Shown here in pieces: positions 32,792-46,100 of a stretch of 64,000 nt of DNA. Below the pieces are notes generated by a model. That model was not told where the DNA came from, did no database searches, and saw nothing but the letters and a program-made list of their open reading frames with translations. A program made the translations under genes and the position numbers. The stretch is from Avena insularis (taxonomy: Eukaryota; Streptophyta; Magnoliopsida; Poales; Poaceae), in the NCBI GenBank assembly GCA_023614405.1, contig CM042693.1, positions 339,309,527 to 339,373,526 of the forward strand, written 5' to 3'. Within the stretch, counting starts at the first letter, position 1. Every line of letters starts with the position of its first letter.

Positions 32792-35542
32792 TGTAGCACC
32801 CCCCGGGGTTAGGGTTAAACTAACCTCAGATCACCATCTAAGATAAGTTCAACTCCCAAGCACGGAGGATCACAGTATGATTCGGTAACATTACAGAACA
32901 CAGGGATTCAACAACATAGTTTAAACTCTTAACAGAGTAAGATATTAGAGTTATTACAAACCAGAGGTCATAGACCCAACATTACATCACACAGCGAAAG
33001 CAAATTATGTTGTTCTACACAACAACTTAGCAAAAGGCCTAAGAGGCCATTAACAAAAGCGGCGTCCATCCCATAGTCCTCAGGCTGCTACCTGGGACCC
33101 CAACTACTCGTCGATGTCAACGTAGAAGCCACCTTCAGTTGCAACCAGATCCTCTGTAGAAAAACAACAACGGCGCAAGGCTGAGTACGAGAATGTACTC
33201 CGCAAGACTTAGATAACCTAGTATCTACATGCTTTGGCTAGAAAGGCTTTCTCTGGATTTTGTTTTGCGGAAAGCAATCTTTATTTGTAAACAAGAGAGA
33301 GAAGAGGCTCGTCTACTCAGAATCTTTTAAAAGGGATAAGATATCGACTTCTTCATCTTGTTCATCATATCTTGGTAACCACCAGCTTCATCAGAACCTC
33401 CTATCTAGGATCACCCTCTCGACCCAGAGGAAGCATCCTAAAGCACACATGGATCAACAAGTTTTATAGTGGTTAAAGTTATCTATGATCTTAGAATCTG
33501 GTCACCAAGCGTTCATAACCTTGAACACAGCTTTTCGAAAAGATTAATACCCTGCAGGGGTGTACAACTTTACCCACACGTATCAACCGACTCTTAATGT
33601 CAAATATTATTAGCCCTCTTCCTTGGAAGGCCGGCAGAGGGTGGTTGACCACGACCTTTACCTTGCTTTCGCCGAGACCATGAGTCACGCAATAAGTATG
33701 ATTCCGCCGTAACGGGTCAAGTCCCAAAGCTGGTACTTAAAGATGTGAGGCGAGGTTGGTTCACCAGGGGCTCCATTGACCCCAAGCAACCCGGTCCACG
33801 CTTCCCTACCTGTTATGATGCACCTCCATCACCTCCTCTTTTGAAAATGTTTTCAATGCGTATGCCAAATGGAAAGGCCGAACTATGTGACTCATGGAAT
33901 CTACTAGGCAAGTTAGTCAGTCGAGGGGTTCCCAAGCCCCGTGTGGCTGTACGCTCATATCGGTTCCAAAGGCAAGAACTCAGTTCCTAGTTGTGGCGAG
34001 TATGGAACTACAAATACCACACCCAACGTGGCCTCCCATACAAGCCTTGGCATATTTAGTTAAACTCCTTCGAGGATGTCACCATCCCCTACCTCACTAC
34101 CTTCCTTGGAACCTCTGATTCATCATTGAATAGAGCAGACGTTGTTTCTCTGCTTGGCTAAGCTGTCGATAACGCAAACTCTACAATGCTCACATGCCAA
34201 ACCTAGGTATGCTAGGAGTAGTGGATCAGGAGTATAAGGCTACAAAGAGGGAAACAATGCAGCAGATAGGTAACACTAGCTGCTGACAAATGACCACATT
34301 GGAATCGTGTGCATCATAGCGAGAAAGTAATATACTTTATAAAACATAGGTTCAGAATGAGAGGCTATGCTTGCCTTGTCCGTCAGTAGACATGTATGGA
34401 TCATCGGTGTTGTTGACTTCAGCTTCGGGCTCGGATCCTATCGCGAAGAACCAAATACCCGAAACAAAGGCGGCAATCAAGACATGGCATCGATGCAATG
34501 CTCAAACAAGGATGATGATATGACAGGTTGAATTGCATTAAAATGAAACCCTAAAACATGCTCGGCAATTTAAACGGGGTTCCGAGGGTTGAAAACCCTA
34601 ACTCGGAAAACTCCGAAAACACATGAGATGGGTTGATTTAGTTCTCTAATTAAAATTGCCATTAAAGTTTTTGATCAATGTATTATTATAGCTTAAATAG
34701 GTAGAACTCATTTTTTCGAACATTTTGATATATTATTTGTATTTTTCTGACTTATAAATAATAAGTTATTGAATTTTCAATATTTAAATCATTTTCTGAA
34801 ATATTTAAACCTTTATTGCATCAAGCTGACGTCATAAAATAACCTAGGGCTTTTTTTACCACAACTAAACATACCCATAGTGACTGACTGGTGGGGCCGG
34901 AGCCACATCAGCAGCCACACGCGCAAAGTGGGGGTCAGGGCAATTTTCACCGAGGCTGGCTCTAGCCAAAGGGGCTGGCCGATGGGCCTGGGCCACACAG
35001 GCAAGCCACGCAGGCACCATGCAGACCTCGCCGGAGAGCGGCCAGACGGCGGCGGCTGGCGGCGCTAGGGGGCGTTCTAGGAGCCACGGTTGGGCGGGTT
35101 CGAATCAGGGCATCCCGCTGAGCAAGGAACGGGCGGCGCCACTATGGAATGGTCACTAGAGCGGGCTGCACGGCGACGTACGGCGGCGGAGCTCACTGGG
35201 CTGTGATGCTGGCACGAACCAGAGCGAGAGGAAGAGGAAGAAGGGGTCCAGAGGGACCGGTAGCTCACCCTGAGCGTGATGGAGTGGTCGTGGTGGCACG
35301 GGGAGGCCGAAGGCTAGGGAATCCACGGCGGTGGTGGTCATCGGTGACAAAGTAAACAGAGTCGAAGGCGACGATTGGGGGCTCCCCTCCTCAATTCCTC
35401 TGGTGGGGAGGAAGAGGGAAGCGAGGCGGAGCTCTCGGCGTGCTCGGCTGGCCTCGTGGCGGTGCAGAACGACGGGGTTTCGGGACCTCGCGCGTAAGAG
35501 AAGAGGGAGGTCTTTGGGGAGGGGGAAAGTGGATGAGGATGG
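32792..35542 (-). repeat. 5' LTR of the gypsy element, inner part
   Basis: Collinear with 24499-27255 of the other LTR. Interrupted after GGATGAGGATGG by the LARD element; the last 5 bp (GATGG) are its target site. Confidence 0.9.
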
Positions 35543-38500
35543 TGTAACTAGCTCGGTGAATTACGCTCTTAGTTACAAGCCTGGATGAGCGGAAATGGTT
35601 AAAATAGTACGGTGGGGCCAAATGCCACTCACAGGTAGACCTTTCGGCCGTCCTAACCATTTCCAAACATCGGGACAAGAACGAGCGGCGTAATCGGCAG
35701 GCGAAGGAATCAACTACATACACAAATGAGTATGTATGCAAGCCACCATACAACAGTCCTCAGAGCCATTCCATCTAAAAGAAATAGAAATATTGCAACG
35801 CCATACGGCAAGATCCGAATATCCTAGATAGATATAATAGTTTAGGATATCTCCTCATACATCAAACATCAGAGTATCAGGCGGAAGCGGTAAACAAGAT
35901 CCGAGTACGGATAAGAAGCAAATCGGCATAAGATGCCCCATAAATAAACACATCCCGCCCACAGATCTCACGGATCCCCGTTCCCGGAATCTCTACACCG
36001 AGTGATCGTTGCCAACATCGTCTCTCCACCCAAAGATCCATCTTGCGAGTTTACCTGTTCATCTGAATCAAACAATTTATCGTGTGAGACCCTAGGGGTA
36101 CTCAACAAGTCTTTATGCCTCTAAAGGGGACACAACCTGGGGTGACGCAATTGCGGCAAAAGATAATACCTATCAATTCTAGGGATACTCGCTAACCATC
36201 CGCCTAACCAAAGATAGACGGATGTCCGTGAAATAATAACAACAGTTATAACAGTAATATTATCAGATCCATCCTCCTCCTCGCTTACCAACGAGGAAGC
36301 GGACGAACAACCCCCCATCCATTGGAAGTTTTATTAGCCATTCCATGAATGTTGCACTATTACTAGTCAGGTACTTAGTCAAATTAAAAGCGGTACTTTA
36401 GTTATGCTTGTCTATGATCGAGAAACTGTGCTCCAAGTCGTCCATAACCGCGGACACGGCTTTCAGAAAGTTTTACCCTACAGGGGTGCACAAATAGCAA
36501 CACACACTCGATCAACCTCGGAAAAACCAAATCAAAACCCAACGAGGCATTCACAACAAAGCGATCACAGGATTCAGAAATATTTCAGGGGGCCACCCCA
36601 TTAAGCTACCCGCAACGAAGTTGGCCGGCTCCGAGACGGACTCAAGGTTTGCGTCAATGGCTGTAAACGACTAGGAACCCGAAAGTGTGACTGGGCTTGT
36701 TGATACCGCGAAAACACTCCGCTTACCTAAACAGTACAGGTGCTCCTCACACAATCTTAAATAAAGCAGTAAAGCATGGCATAAGTACAGGATAGTAATA
36801 AAGCCCCAAACTAATTGTGGCCCCAAGAAATAAGAATGAATCAAGCTCTGGCTCAGGGGGGTCCATAGGCCTCCCGGATGTGGATAGCGCGAATATTCAA
36901 GGAACAGGAATCAAGTACTGGGTCCCACGGACACAAGTGAGCATGAAAACCAAAATGACATTGCTCAGGTGCCACTTTCATTAGTTCTCCCATTACTACT
37001 CAGGTTAAGTTGTTTAGGTACCTCGTTATCCATCAGACACTCACATACCCTACACATGCTGTTCTACGACTCGCATGGCTCAAACAACTCCTGTAGTAAT
37101 GGCTCATGGGATGGAGGAACAAGCTTCGGTGGGGTTTTAAAAGTAAAGGCTATGCAGTACTTGGGATTCAATTTAATGCAATCGCGACTCAATGATGCAA
37201 GAATAAGATAGAGGCAATAGGTACTATATGTATGCAAGCATGTGGTAGTGCTTGCCTGGCAGCTTAGTTGAAGCGAGAGAAGGATCTGGGTAGTGCTCCT
37301 GGGTTTCTTGATATATCCCCTGCTCAGCGTCTATTCGAAGAAGAACCAAACAAACAAGGGCCAACATAAATAAAGTGCACAAGCATATGAATAAATGCGA
37401 CAAGCAAACAATCATGCCATGATGTATGATGCACAATTTGCATGGCATTAAAGTAACATGGCATGGGTGAGGTGTGGAATACAAGAGATAAACATTTTAT
37501 GGGGTTTTAATCATATTTTATACTCGAATAAGTTGCTGTATACTTTATATTTATATGATGCATGCTGCAATTCAGAACATGGAATGCATAAACAGAAAGG
37601 TCTCATCGCGCTGATAGATTTAGACATATTATTTGTTAAATTTGGAGTTATAAAACAAAAGTTATTAACTAATTAAGGCAAAGGGCATTTTGTTTGTAAT
37701 TTAATTCAACTTGAAAAAAATTAAAGTGTCCAAAACATATTTTGAAGGCCATATTTGAATTCCTCATATTTTTCTAATTTCAAAACATATATTACATGTT
37801 TAATTTGGGTTTATATTTTAAAAGTTATTTGAAACCAGATTTGAAATTTGAATTTAACTTGATTTGGAAAAGTTTGAATTAAAACAGGAATACAGAAACC
37901 CTTTTCTTACTCAGCTCATCCTAGCCCTAGACACTGACGGGTGGGGTCGATGCTGACTCATCAATAGCCGACACGGCGGGGTCTGGGCCGGACTTTTTAT
38001 GCAGCACACCCACCGCAACGGATGATGTGGGCCTCAGTGGCGGGAGCCACAGCCTTGTGGCCAGCGGGCAGCTGACACGTGGGCGATCCAGGGCGTGCGT
38101 GTTGAGGCTGGAAGAACTAAGGGGCTTATCTGAAATATGAACGGAGAGGCTGACAGGTGGGCTTCCGGGGACTGCGGGTTTAGGCGGGAAAAAGGGGAGG
38201 GGGTTCTGCGCAAAACGGTCAGCTGCCGACGACGGACGTAAGCCGCCTTGGCGAAAGACTGGCCGTCTTCCGGCGACGATGGCGACGCCTCCGCTAGGCG
38301 AAACGCATCGCTCCAAAAACGAAAAGCGTAGAGGGCACCACGGGCTACATCTTTCATTCAGAGAGCTAGCACGGAGGTGGGCTACAGCGCGCGGAAAAAC
38401 TAGGGGAAACCGAGGGTAGCAGGCTGGCTGCAGACGCGTTTGTCGGTGAATACGGCGGCGCGCGTGCACGCGGGGTGTTCGACGCCGGGCGGCGGCGATG

Positions 38501-40145
38501 CAAGGTGAGGGGGGAGGAAGATGATGTCCAGGAGGTCGGTGGGCTCACCTACGACCCTCAGGTGCAGCTAGCGGGCTCGGGGTAGCGTAGATCGACGAGG
38601 AAGCAGCGGGGCCGGAGTACTCCTGGTGCTCACGGACACGGCGGCGGTGAGGCTTCTCCGGCGAGCTTCTGGTACTACCCCGCGGCCTAGGCGTCGAAGA
38701 GGAAGCCGAGGAAGCCCCTAGTGCTCCTGGATCGCCTTGGGGAGCTTCAGAACGACGAGGCAAGGAGGTAGATGGGTCTAGGGTTTGGGTTCGGCATGGG
38801 GAAGGCCATGGCTGTGGTTTTTCTTGGGGAAAGGAGGACGGAGGGAGGGGATCTTCTGGTTGATCTTGATCTGGTCAAGGCGTGGAGGAGGGGTAGATAA
38901 GGAGAGGGTCAGGGCTTGCACATGGGGTTTGGTGTGGTGCAAAAAGGGCTCGGGTGGGGCTTCCTTCTCCCTCCTTTCTCTTTGTCTTGAAGCCAAAGAA
39001 AAGAGTGGAGCAGAGGAGGGGTGTGACGTGGTGGTGCTGGTTGATGGCTGCTGTGGACCAAGGTGAGGGAAGGAGAAGAGAGGTAACCTGAGAGGGAGGG
39101 TTGATGGCATGGGCTCGGTCTAGGGTTAGGGTAGGAGGTGGTGGCCCGGCTAGCTAGAGAGAAGGGGTGGGGTTGATGGCATGGGACGAGGCCTAGCTAG
39201 GTAGGATGGATGGTGATAGAGGGGTTAGGGTTTTGGATAGAGGGGTGAGATCATGGTGGAAGGGTTTTAGAGATAGGAAAAGAGAGAGGGTGTGGTGGTG
39301 GATTTTTGCAAGACCAATCTAGAGCAAGCCAAAAGAGAGGTAGAGAGGGAGATGGATGATTCACCCAAAAATCCAAATAAACAAAGGAGGACCAAAGATG
39401 GAGATGATTGCATGGCCCATGCAAAATAAGTAATGCCATGCTTATTTTTGTGAAAACAATATTATTAACATGGCACTATTCTTATGCATTACCCAAAATA
39501 TGGATTAAGGCCAAGCAAAAGAATTTTTGATGAAAGTTCCAAGTGGAGTAGATGGAGATGATCATATTTGGTTATAATTGGGACTTGCTAGTGTGTATAT
39601 TCCACTAGATGTTTGATTGTCCCAAAAATATCCCAATATGAGCATAAATCCATAATAATCCATATGAAAGCTAGGAAAAAGGAGCACTACTCATAATGCA
39701 TGCTAAAGGTGGCTCTACATATCAATAATGTGAAAACATCATGATGCTAAGATGAGAGCATGGGGAACTAGAATTGGATCCATCCCAACCCACATGAGCT
39801 AGAGGTAAAACCAAATAAAGTGCAACGCTCATATTTAGTTGGATGGTGGAATTATGGGATGGTGACAAGAAAGGTGGTGGAGTTAATAAAAGATATGCCC
39901 CCAACTCAACTTGGGCATTAGACAATATATCAATAACCAAATACAATATCAAGAGGCAAGTACAATTAATAATGCATATGAGAGAAGAACCAAAGCAAAA
40001 AGGGTTTTATATGATGCTCAAATGCAAGGTGGCATGATGACATGAGCATGATATAATTATGATGCAACAATTATATGTATGAAGTAGCATATATATATAT
40101 ACTAGGCTAGTAGCATTGCAATTGTTAGACAATTGGGATGCTACA
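35543..40145 (-). repeat. 3' LTR of the LARD element
   Basis: On the plus strand it starts TGTAACTAGCTCGG and ends GGGATGCTACA. GC-rich block 37920-39110 and AT-rich block 37480-37890. Identical by eye to the right LTR across 36970-37920. Frames in the GC-rich block repeat in both LTRs and are not genes. Confidence 0.9.
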
Positions 40146-43037
40146 ACTCTCCCCCACTAAACAAGAATCTCGCCCCGAGATTCCTAGGAAAAGAAAACAA
40201 CACAAGGAGAGGCGGGTGTTCGAACGAAGGTGACCCTCACGTTCCCAAGTTGATAAACAACGGAATGGTGCGACCACTACAGCTTGCAAACTTGCTAGAC
40301 TTGTTGCGAGTCTTGCGTTTTGCTTGAGAAACAACGGGTTAGAAGAATTGAAGGATTGTCGTGAGACAAGAAGGATAGAATGGACATAGCTCTGATTTTC
40401 TCGAGAAACCTGATAAAAGAATAGATCCACTTGTGAAAGAAAGGACAAGATGATGTATCATGGATAAAGAAAGACACACCATTAAGATTAAAGATTTACT
40501 GATACGAGAGAGGATGGATCTTTTTCTCGCCGGAAGAAAAGAACTAGGTTGGAGAGGTTTGAACCACTATGACAATAGCATCGTATCTTCTCTCGGATTA
40601 GAGAAATGAAGTACGGAAACAATATTGCCTTCAAAAAATAGAGTCCCTTGATATCAACAGAAAGATTTAGTTAGACACCGTCGGATTAGATTCTTGTTGC
40701 GCCGGTAAGAACCAAAGGATCACGCAATTGAGGTGCGCGGATATAACTTCCAGAGACGGATGTGAAGCCAGATCATGGTGGAATCCCGAGAAGCAAAGAA
40801 TATGGAGGATCTGGAGTTTATTGTAGAGATACTTATTGCTTTCTTTAGCCTTGAGGCTAACGCAATAGATTTGCGGCTGATGGCCTCAACCATAATTGTC
40901 TTTACCACAGAAAAGAATTGATGAAACAAAGAGAGATAGTTTCCTTTCATCTTGTTTGGGAATGCCGAGCATCGGTAGAATGACGAGGACAGAAAAAAAG
41001 TTTGCGTTTGTTTCCACCAGATAATTGAAGATTTTGCTCCATCTAGAATAGACAGACCACCAACAAGAGATTATTGATTACTTTCTTCGAGAGAGCACTC
41101 CGGAAAACAAGGACGGAAGTAAAAGTATCAAGGGATAAAGGCCATTTCTAACTTCCGTGGAATGAGTGAAATCACATTAATTCACCAATTCAATGTACAA
41201 GAGCGAATGATAAGAGTAGTGGTATGGTAGCTACTCCATCCCGCACTCAAAGCATTACTCCGCACATGAATAAGAAAACCATGCAACCCAACTACCGAAA
41301 CAGACTGAAGGTATTGACAATAACTCATGGAACTTCGTTAGAAAACAAGGATAGATGCAAACGATTCGCCGGATTCATAGATAGATAAAGATGATGATGT
41401 TGTCGTCATGTCGGAAGTACCAAGCCACCAGAAAGATATGAAGGAAGATTACGGAGAAGAACTGCAAGATTCCACAGACAAAGAAAAAGATAGCACCACT
41501 TGAACATAAGGATTACAAAAGATCTGAAAAATCTTCATGGCCTCCGGTGGATTGAGCATAGACGATAGAGCGAGAGGGTTTCAAGAGATTACTTGACGAG
41601 ACTGAGGTGAAAGAACTCCATGTTCTTCTTGAAATGATTGAGAGAGATTTAGCAGCTTTGAGGAAAATCTTTAGCGGAACGTCGATGATAACTTGCCAAC
41701 AAGGAAATAACTCCAGATTGGTTGAAGATGGAGGATGGAATTAACAATGGACTTGCTGATTCCAGAATTGGAGCGACCTATTTAGCAGAAGGACGTGGCC
41801 GAGATAGGTGACTTCAAAAAGTCAGAATTTCCACTTTGGGAACTTTGCACACGACAGTGTTAACAAAGCTTGAGAGAAAAGGACACAGATGATCTTCCAT
41901 GTCCTTCCATTGATATCGAATAGGCAAGCATATTATCAACATATACCCCCATGGATTAACAAGATATTCCCAGAATACCAAGTCCAAAAGGCGAGAGAAA
42001 CGAACGAATGCTCGAAACACTTTCTGAGCTCAACGCTCTTTGAAAGATCAACGTTACGAGTAGGGATTCATGTTGGAAAGATGCACTGGTAGAATAGATT
42101 ATCTGGTCCTTCGGAAGAGAACAGGAAATGCCACCTGGTTCACATCGTCGATCGGATCACCGGTTACAAAGATAAAGAGATCTTGGACAAGAACCGATGA
42201 TAGCTCATACCTTAAGCAAAGCTATCAGAGACGAAAAGATGCAATTTCCTCGTATCCAGGAGAATTGCAGATATGGAGTTCAAAAAGATGTGCAGCATGA
42301 TGGACATATGATAGACCGCCGTAGTGCTTTGAGAAACTCCGAATTGCCAAAGATGCTTGAATATGCATAGATATGATCACGGTGTACTCAAAATCACAGG
42401 AGATAACCGCCACCATTTGGAGGATAGTGTTGATAGCATTTTCCATATTCCACTCATGATAAGTGTCCTATAGCTATGCCGAGAACCAAATTACAATCAA
42501 CAACATCGGATCGACACATGTTATGTAATTAGCCCAAGAGAATTGGAGATGAAATGAAACTCTAGGATTAAGCGCCGGTGACAAAAGAATGAGTTAGCAT
42601 GGACATGCTGATAAAAGGGAGATAGATAATGTTTCACACACGACTGGAAAGGAGTGTGAAAACACAGATGTATCAAAGAAATTTTTTTCGCATTTTTTCG
42701 GCATTAAAATACCAATAGATGCGCAAAATCACTTATCAGGTAGCGATTAGCAACTCCACATTATGTGAAAGCATGCTGGAAGGCAGAACACCCTTAAGAA
42801 GATGGCACCGGTTAACAAGGAGTCGGATAGATCGCGCCGGTTTTCAAAAGCCTGTCAGTATGGAATGTACCAACAGTTGATAACCAAAGGCAGATTGTGA
42901 TAACAAACTGGATGCAACAGATAGACAAGGATTTACACACACACACTTTCTATGGTACTACGGAAACCCAGAACGCGTGAATCCTAGTTTGAATTTTAAG
43001 AAGAGGATTGAAAATGTTACACTTCCTTACCAGAAAA

Positions 43038-43052
43038 GGGTGGGTGGGTGGG
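43038..43052 (+). other. G-quadruplex motif GGGTGGGTGGGTGGG
   Basis: Four G-triplets with single-T loops on the plus strand, 117 bp from the LARD primer site and inside the leader of the element. On the element's RNA the strand is C-rich, so the G-rich strand would be the first cDNA strand or the antisense DNA strand. Confidence 0.85.
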
Positions 43053-43168
43053 TAAGAAGAAAAGTGGAAGCAGTCCTACTCGCTTTTGTTTTTCCCTAGT
43101 ATACATAGCTACCAAAAATATTTGCTAGACTGACAACGACCATTTGGCTGAGACCCTGAAGGGCGGGA

Positions 43169-43182
43169 TGGCTCTGATACCA
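43169..43182 (-). promoter_or_regulatory. Primer-binding site of the LARD
   Basis: The minus strand reads TGGTATCAGAGCCA, the exact Met-tRNA primer sequence common in plant LTR elements, 2 bp from the 5' LTR. It shows that the element still carries its cis signals. Confidence 0.9.
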
Positions 43183-43184
43183 AT

Positions 43185-46100
43185 TGTAACTACCTCGGTG
43201 AATTACGCTCTTAGTTACAAGCCTGGATGAGCGGAAATGGTTAAAATAGTACGGTGGGGCCAAATGCCACTCACAGGTAGACCTTTCGGCCGTCCTAACC
43301 ATTTCCAAACATCGGGACAAGAACGAGCGGCGTAATCGGCAGGCGAAGGGATCAACTACATACACAAATGAGTATGTATGCAAGCCACCATACAACAGTC
43401 CTCAGAGCCATTCCATCTAAAAGAAATAGAAATATTGCAACGCCATACGGCAAGATCCAAATACCCTAGATAGATATAATAGTTTAGGATATCTCCTCAT
43501 ACATCAAACATCAGAGTATCAGGCGGAAGCGGTAAACAAGATCCGAGTACGGATAAGAAGCAAATCGGCATAAGATGCCCCATAAATAAACACATCCCGC
43601 CCACAGATCTCACGGATCCCCGTTCCCGGAATCTCTACACCGAGTGATCGTTGCCAACATCGTCCGTCTCCTCCACCCAATATCCATCTTGCGAGTTTAC
43701 CTGTTCATCTGAATCAAACAATTTATCGTGTGAGACCCTAGGGGTACTCAGCAAGTCTTTATGCCTCTAAAGGGGACACAACCTGGGGTGACGCAATTGC
43801 AGCAAAAGATAATACCTATCAATTCTAGGGATACTCGCTAACCATCCGCCTAACCAAAGATAGACGGATGTCCATGAAATAATAACAACAGTTATAACAG
43901 TAATATTATGAGATCCATCCTCCTCCTCGCTTACCAACAAGGAAGCGGACGAACAACCCCCCATCCGTTGGCAGTTTTATTAGCCATTCCATGAATGTTG
44001 CACTATTACTAGTCAGGTACTTAGTCAAATTAAAAGCGGTACTTTAGTTATGCTTGTCTATGATCGAGAAACTGTGCTCCAAGTCGTCCATAACCGCATG
44101 ACACGGCTTTTCAGAAGTTTTACCTGCGGGGTGCACAAATAGCAACACACACTCGATCAACCTCGGAAAAACCAAATCAAAACCCAACGAGGCATTCACG
44201 ACAAAGCGATCACAGGATTCAGAAATATTTCAGGGGGCCACCCCATTAAGCTACCCGCAACGAAGTTGGACGGCTCCGAGACGGACTCAAGGTTTGCGTC
44301 AATGGCTGTAAACGACTAGGAACCCGAAAGTGTGACTGGGCTTGTCGATACCGCGAAAACACTCCGCTTACCTAAACAGTACAGGTGCTCCTCACACAAT
44401 CTTAAATAAAGCAGTAAAGCATGGCATAAGTACAGGATAGTAATAAAGCCCCAAACTAATTGTGGCCCCAAGAAATAAGAATGAATCAAGCTCGCTCGGG
44501 GGTCCATAGGCCTCCCGGATGTGGATAGCGCGAATATTCAAGGAACAGGAATCAAGTACTCGGGGTCCTACGGGACACAAGTGAGCATGAAAAACCAAAT
44601 AACAGACATTGCTCACCGGTGCCACTTTCATTAGTTCTCCCATTACTACTCAGGTTAAGTTGTTTAGGTACCTCGTTATCCATCAGACACTCACATACCC
44701 TACACATGCTGTTCTACGACTCGCATGGCTCAAACAACTCCTGTAGTAATGGCTCATGGGATGGAGGAACAAGCTTCGGTGGGGTTTTAAAAGTAAAGGC
44801 TATGCAGTACTTGGGATTCAATTTAATGCAATCGCGACTCAATGATGCAAGAATAAGATAGAGGCAATAGGTACTATATGTATGCAAGCATGTGGTAGTG
44901 CTTGCCTGGCAGCTTAGTTGAAGCGAGAGAAGGATCTGGGTAGTGCTCCTGGGTTTCTTGATATATCCCCTGCTCAGCGTCTATTCGAAGAAGAACCAAA
45001 CAAACAAGGGCCAACATAAATAAAGTGCACAAGCATATGAATAAATGCGACAAGCAAACAATCATGCCATGATGTATGATGCACAATTTGCATGGCATTA
45101 AAGTAACATGGCATGGGTGAGGTGTGGAATACAAGAGATAAACATTTTATGGGGTTTTAATCATATTTTATACTCGAATAAGTTGCTGTATACTTTATAT
45201 TTATATGATGCATGCTGCAATTCAGAACATGGAATGCATAAACAGAAAGGTCTCATCGCGCTGATAGATTTAGACATATTATTTGTTAAATTTGGAGTTA
45301 TAAAACAAAAGTTATTAACTAATTAAGGCAAAGGGCATTTTGTTTGTAATTTAATTCAACTTGAAAAAAATTAAAGTGTCCAAAACATATTTTGAAGGCC
45401 ATATTTGAATTCCTCATATTTTTCTAATTTCAAAACATATATTACATGTTTAATTTGGGTTTATATTTTAAAAGTTATTTGAAACCAGATTTGAAATTTG
45501 AATTTAACTTGATTTGGAAAAGTTTGAATTAAAACAGGAATACAGAAACCCTTTTCTTACTCAGCTCATCCTAGCCCTAGACACTGACGGGTGGGGTCGA
45601 TGCTGACTCAGCAATAGCCGACACGGCGGGGTCTGGGCCGGACTTTTTGCACCGCGAGCACACCCAGCCGCAACGGATGACAGGTGGGCCTCCAGGCGGC
45701 GGGGCCACAGCGCGCGCGCGGCCAGCGGGCAGCTGACACGTGGGCGATCCAGGGCGTGCGGGTTGAGGCTGGAAGAACTAAGGGGCTTATCTGAAAAACG
45801 AACGGAGAAAGGCCGCTGGTGGCGACTCGACGGACGCGGTGCTGCCGGCGGCGAAAGACTGGCCGTCTTCCGGCGACGATGGCGACGCCTCCGCTGGGCG
45901 AAACGCATCGCTCCAAAAACGAAAAGCGTAGAGGGCACCACGGGCTACATCTTTCGTTCAGAGAGCTAGCACGGAGGTGGGCTACAGCGCGCGGAAAAAC
46001 TAGGGGAAACCGTTGGGCTGGCGTGCATCGCATTTGTCGGTGAATTCGACGCCTTGGCGTGCGCGGCGATGCAAGGTGAGAGGGGAGGAAGATGATGTCC

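Larger units (their letters stand above)
40146..43184 (-). other. Non-coding central domain of the LARD
   Basis: 3.0 kb, purine-rich on the plus strand, no protein motif in any frame. The left edge on the minus strand is the polypurine tract AGTGGGGGAGAGT next to the 3' LTR. The right edge is the primer site. In LARDs this region is conserved as RNA structure and probably holds the packaging signal; that is family knowledge, not seen here. Confidence 0.85.

Noticed and set aside
37927..39110. Several 100-180 codon frames, repeated at 45561-46673
   Set aside because: They are in the GC-rich part of the LARD LTRs, are broken differently in the two LTRs and overlap in several frames. They are compositional artefacts.
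39120..39135. Telomere-like TTAGGG repeats (also near 24515 and 46685)
   Set aside because: Only one or two units of TAGGGTTAGGG inside LTRs, not the plant TTTAGGG array.
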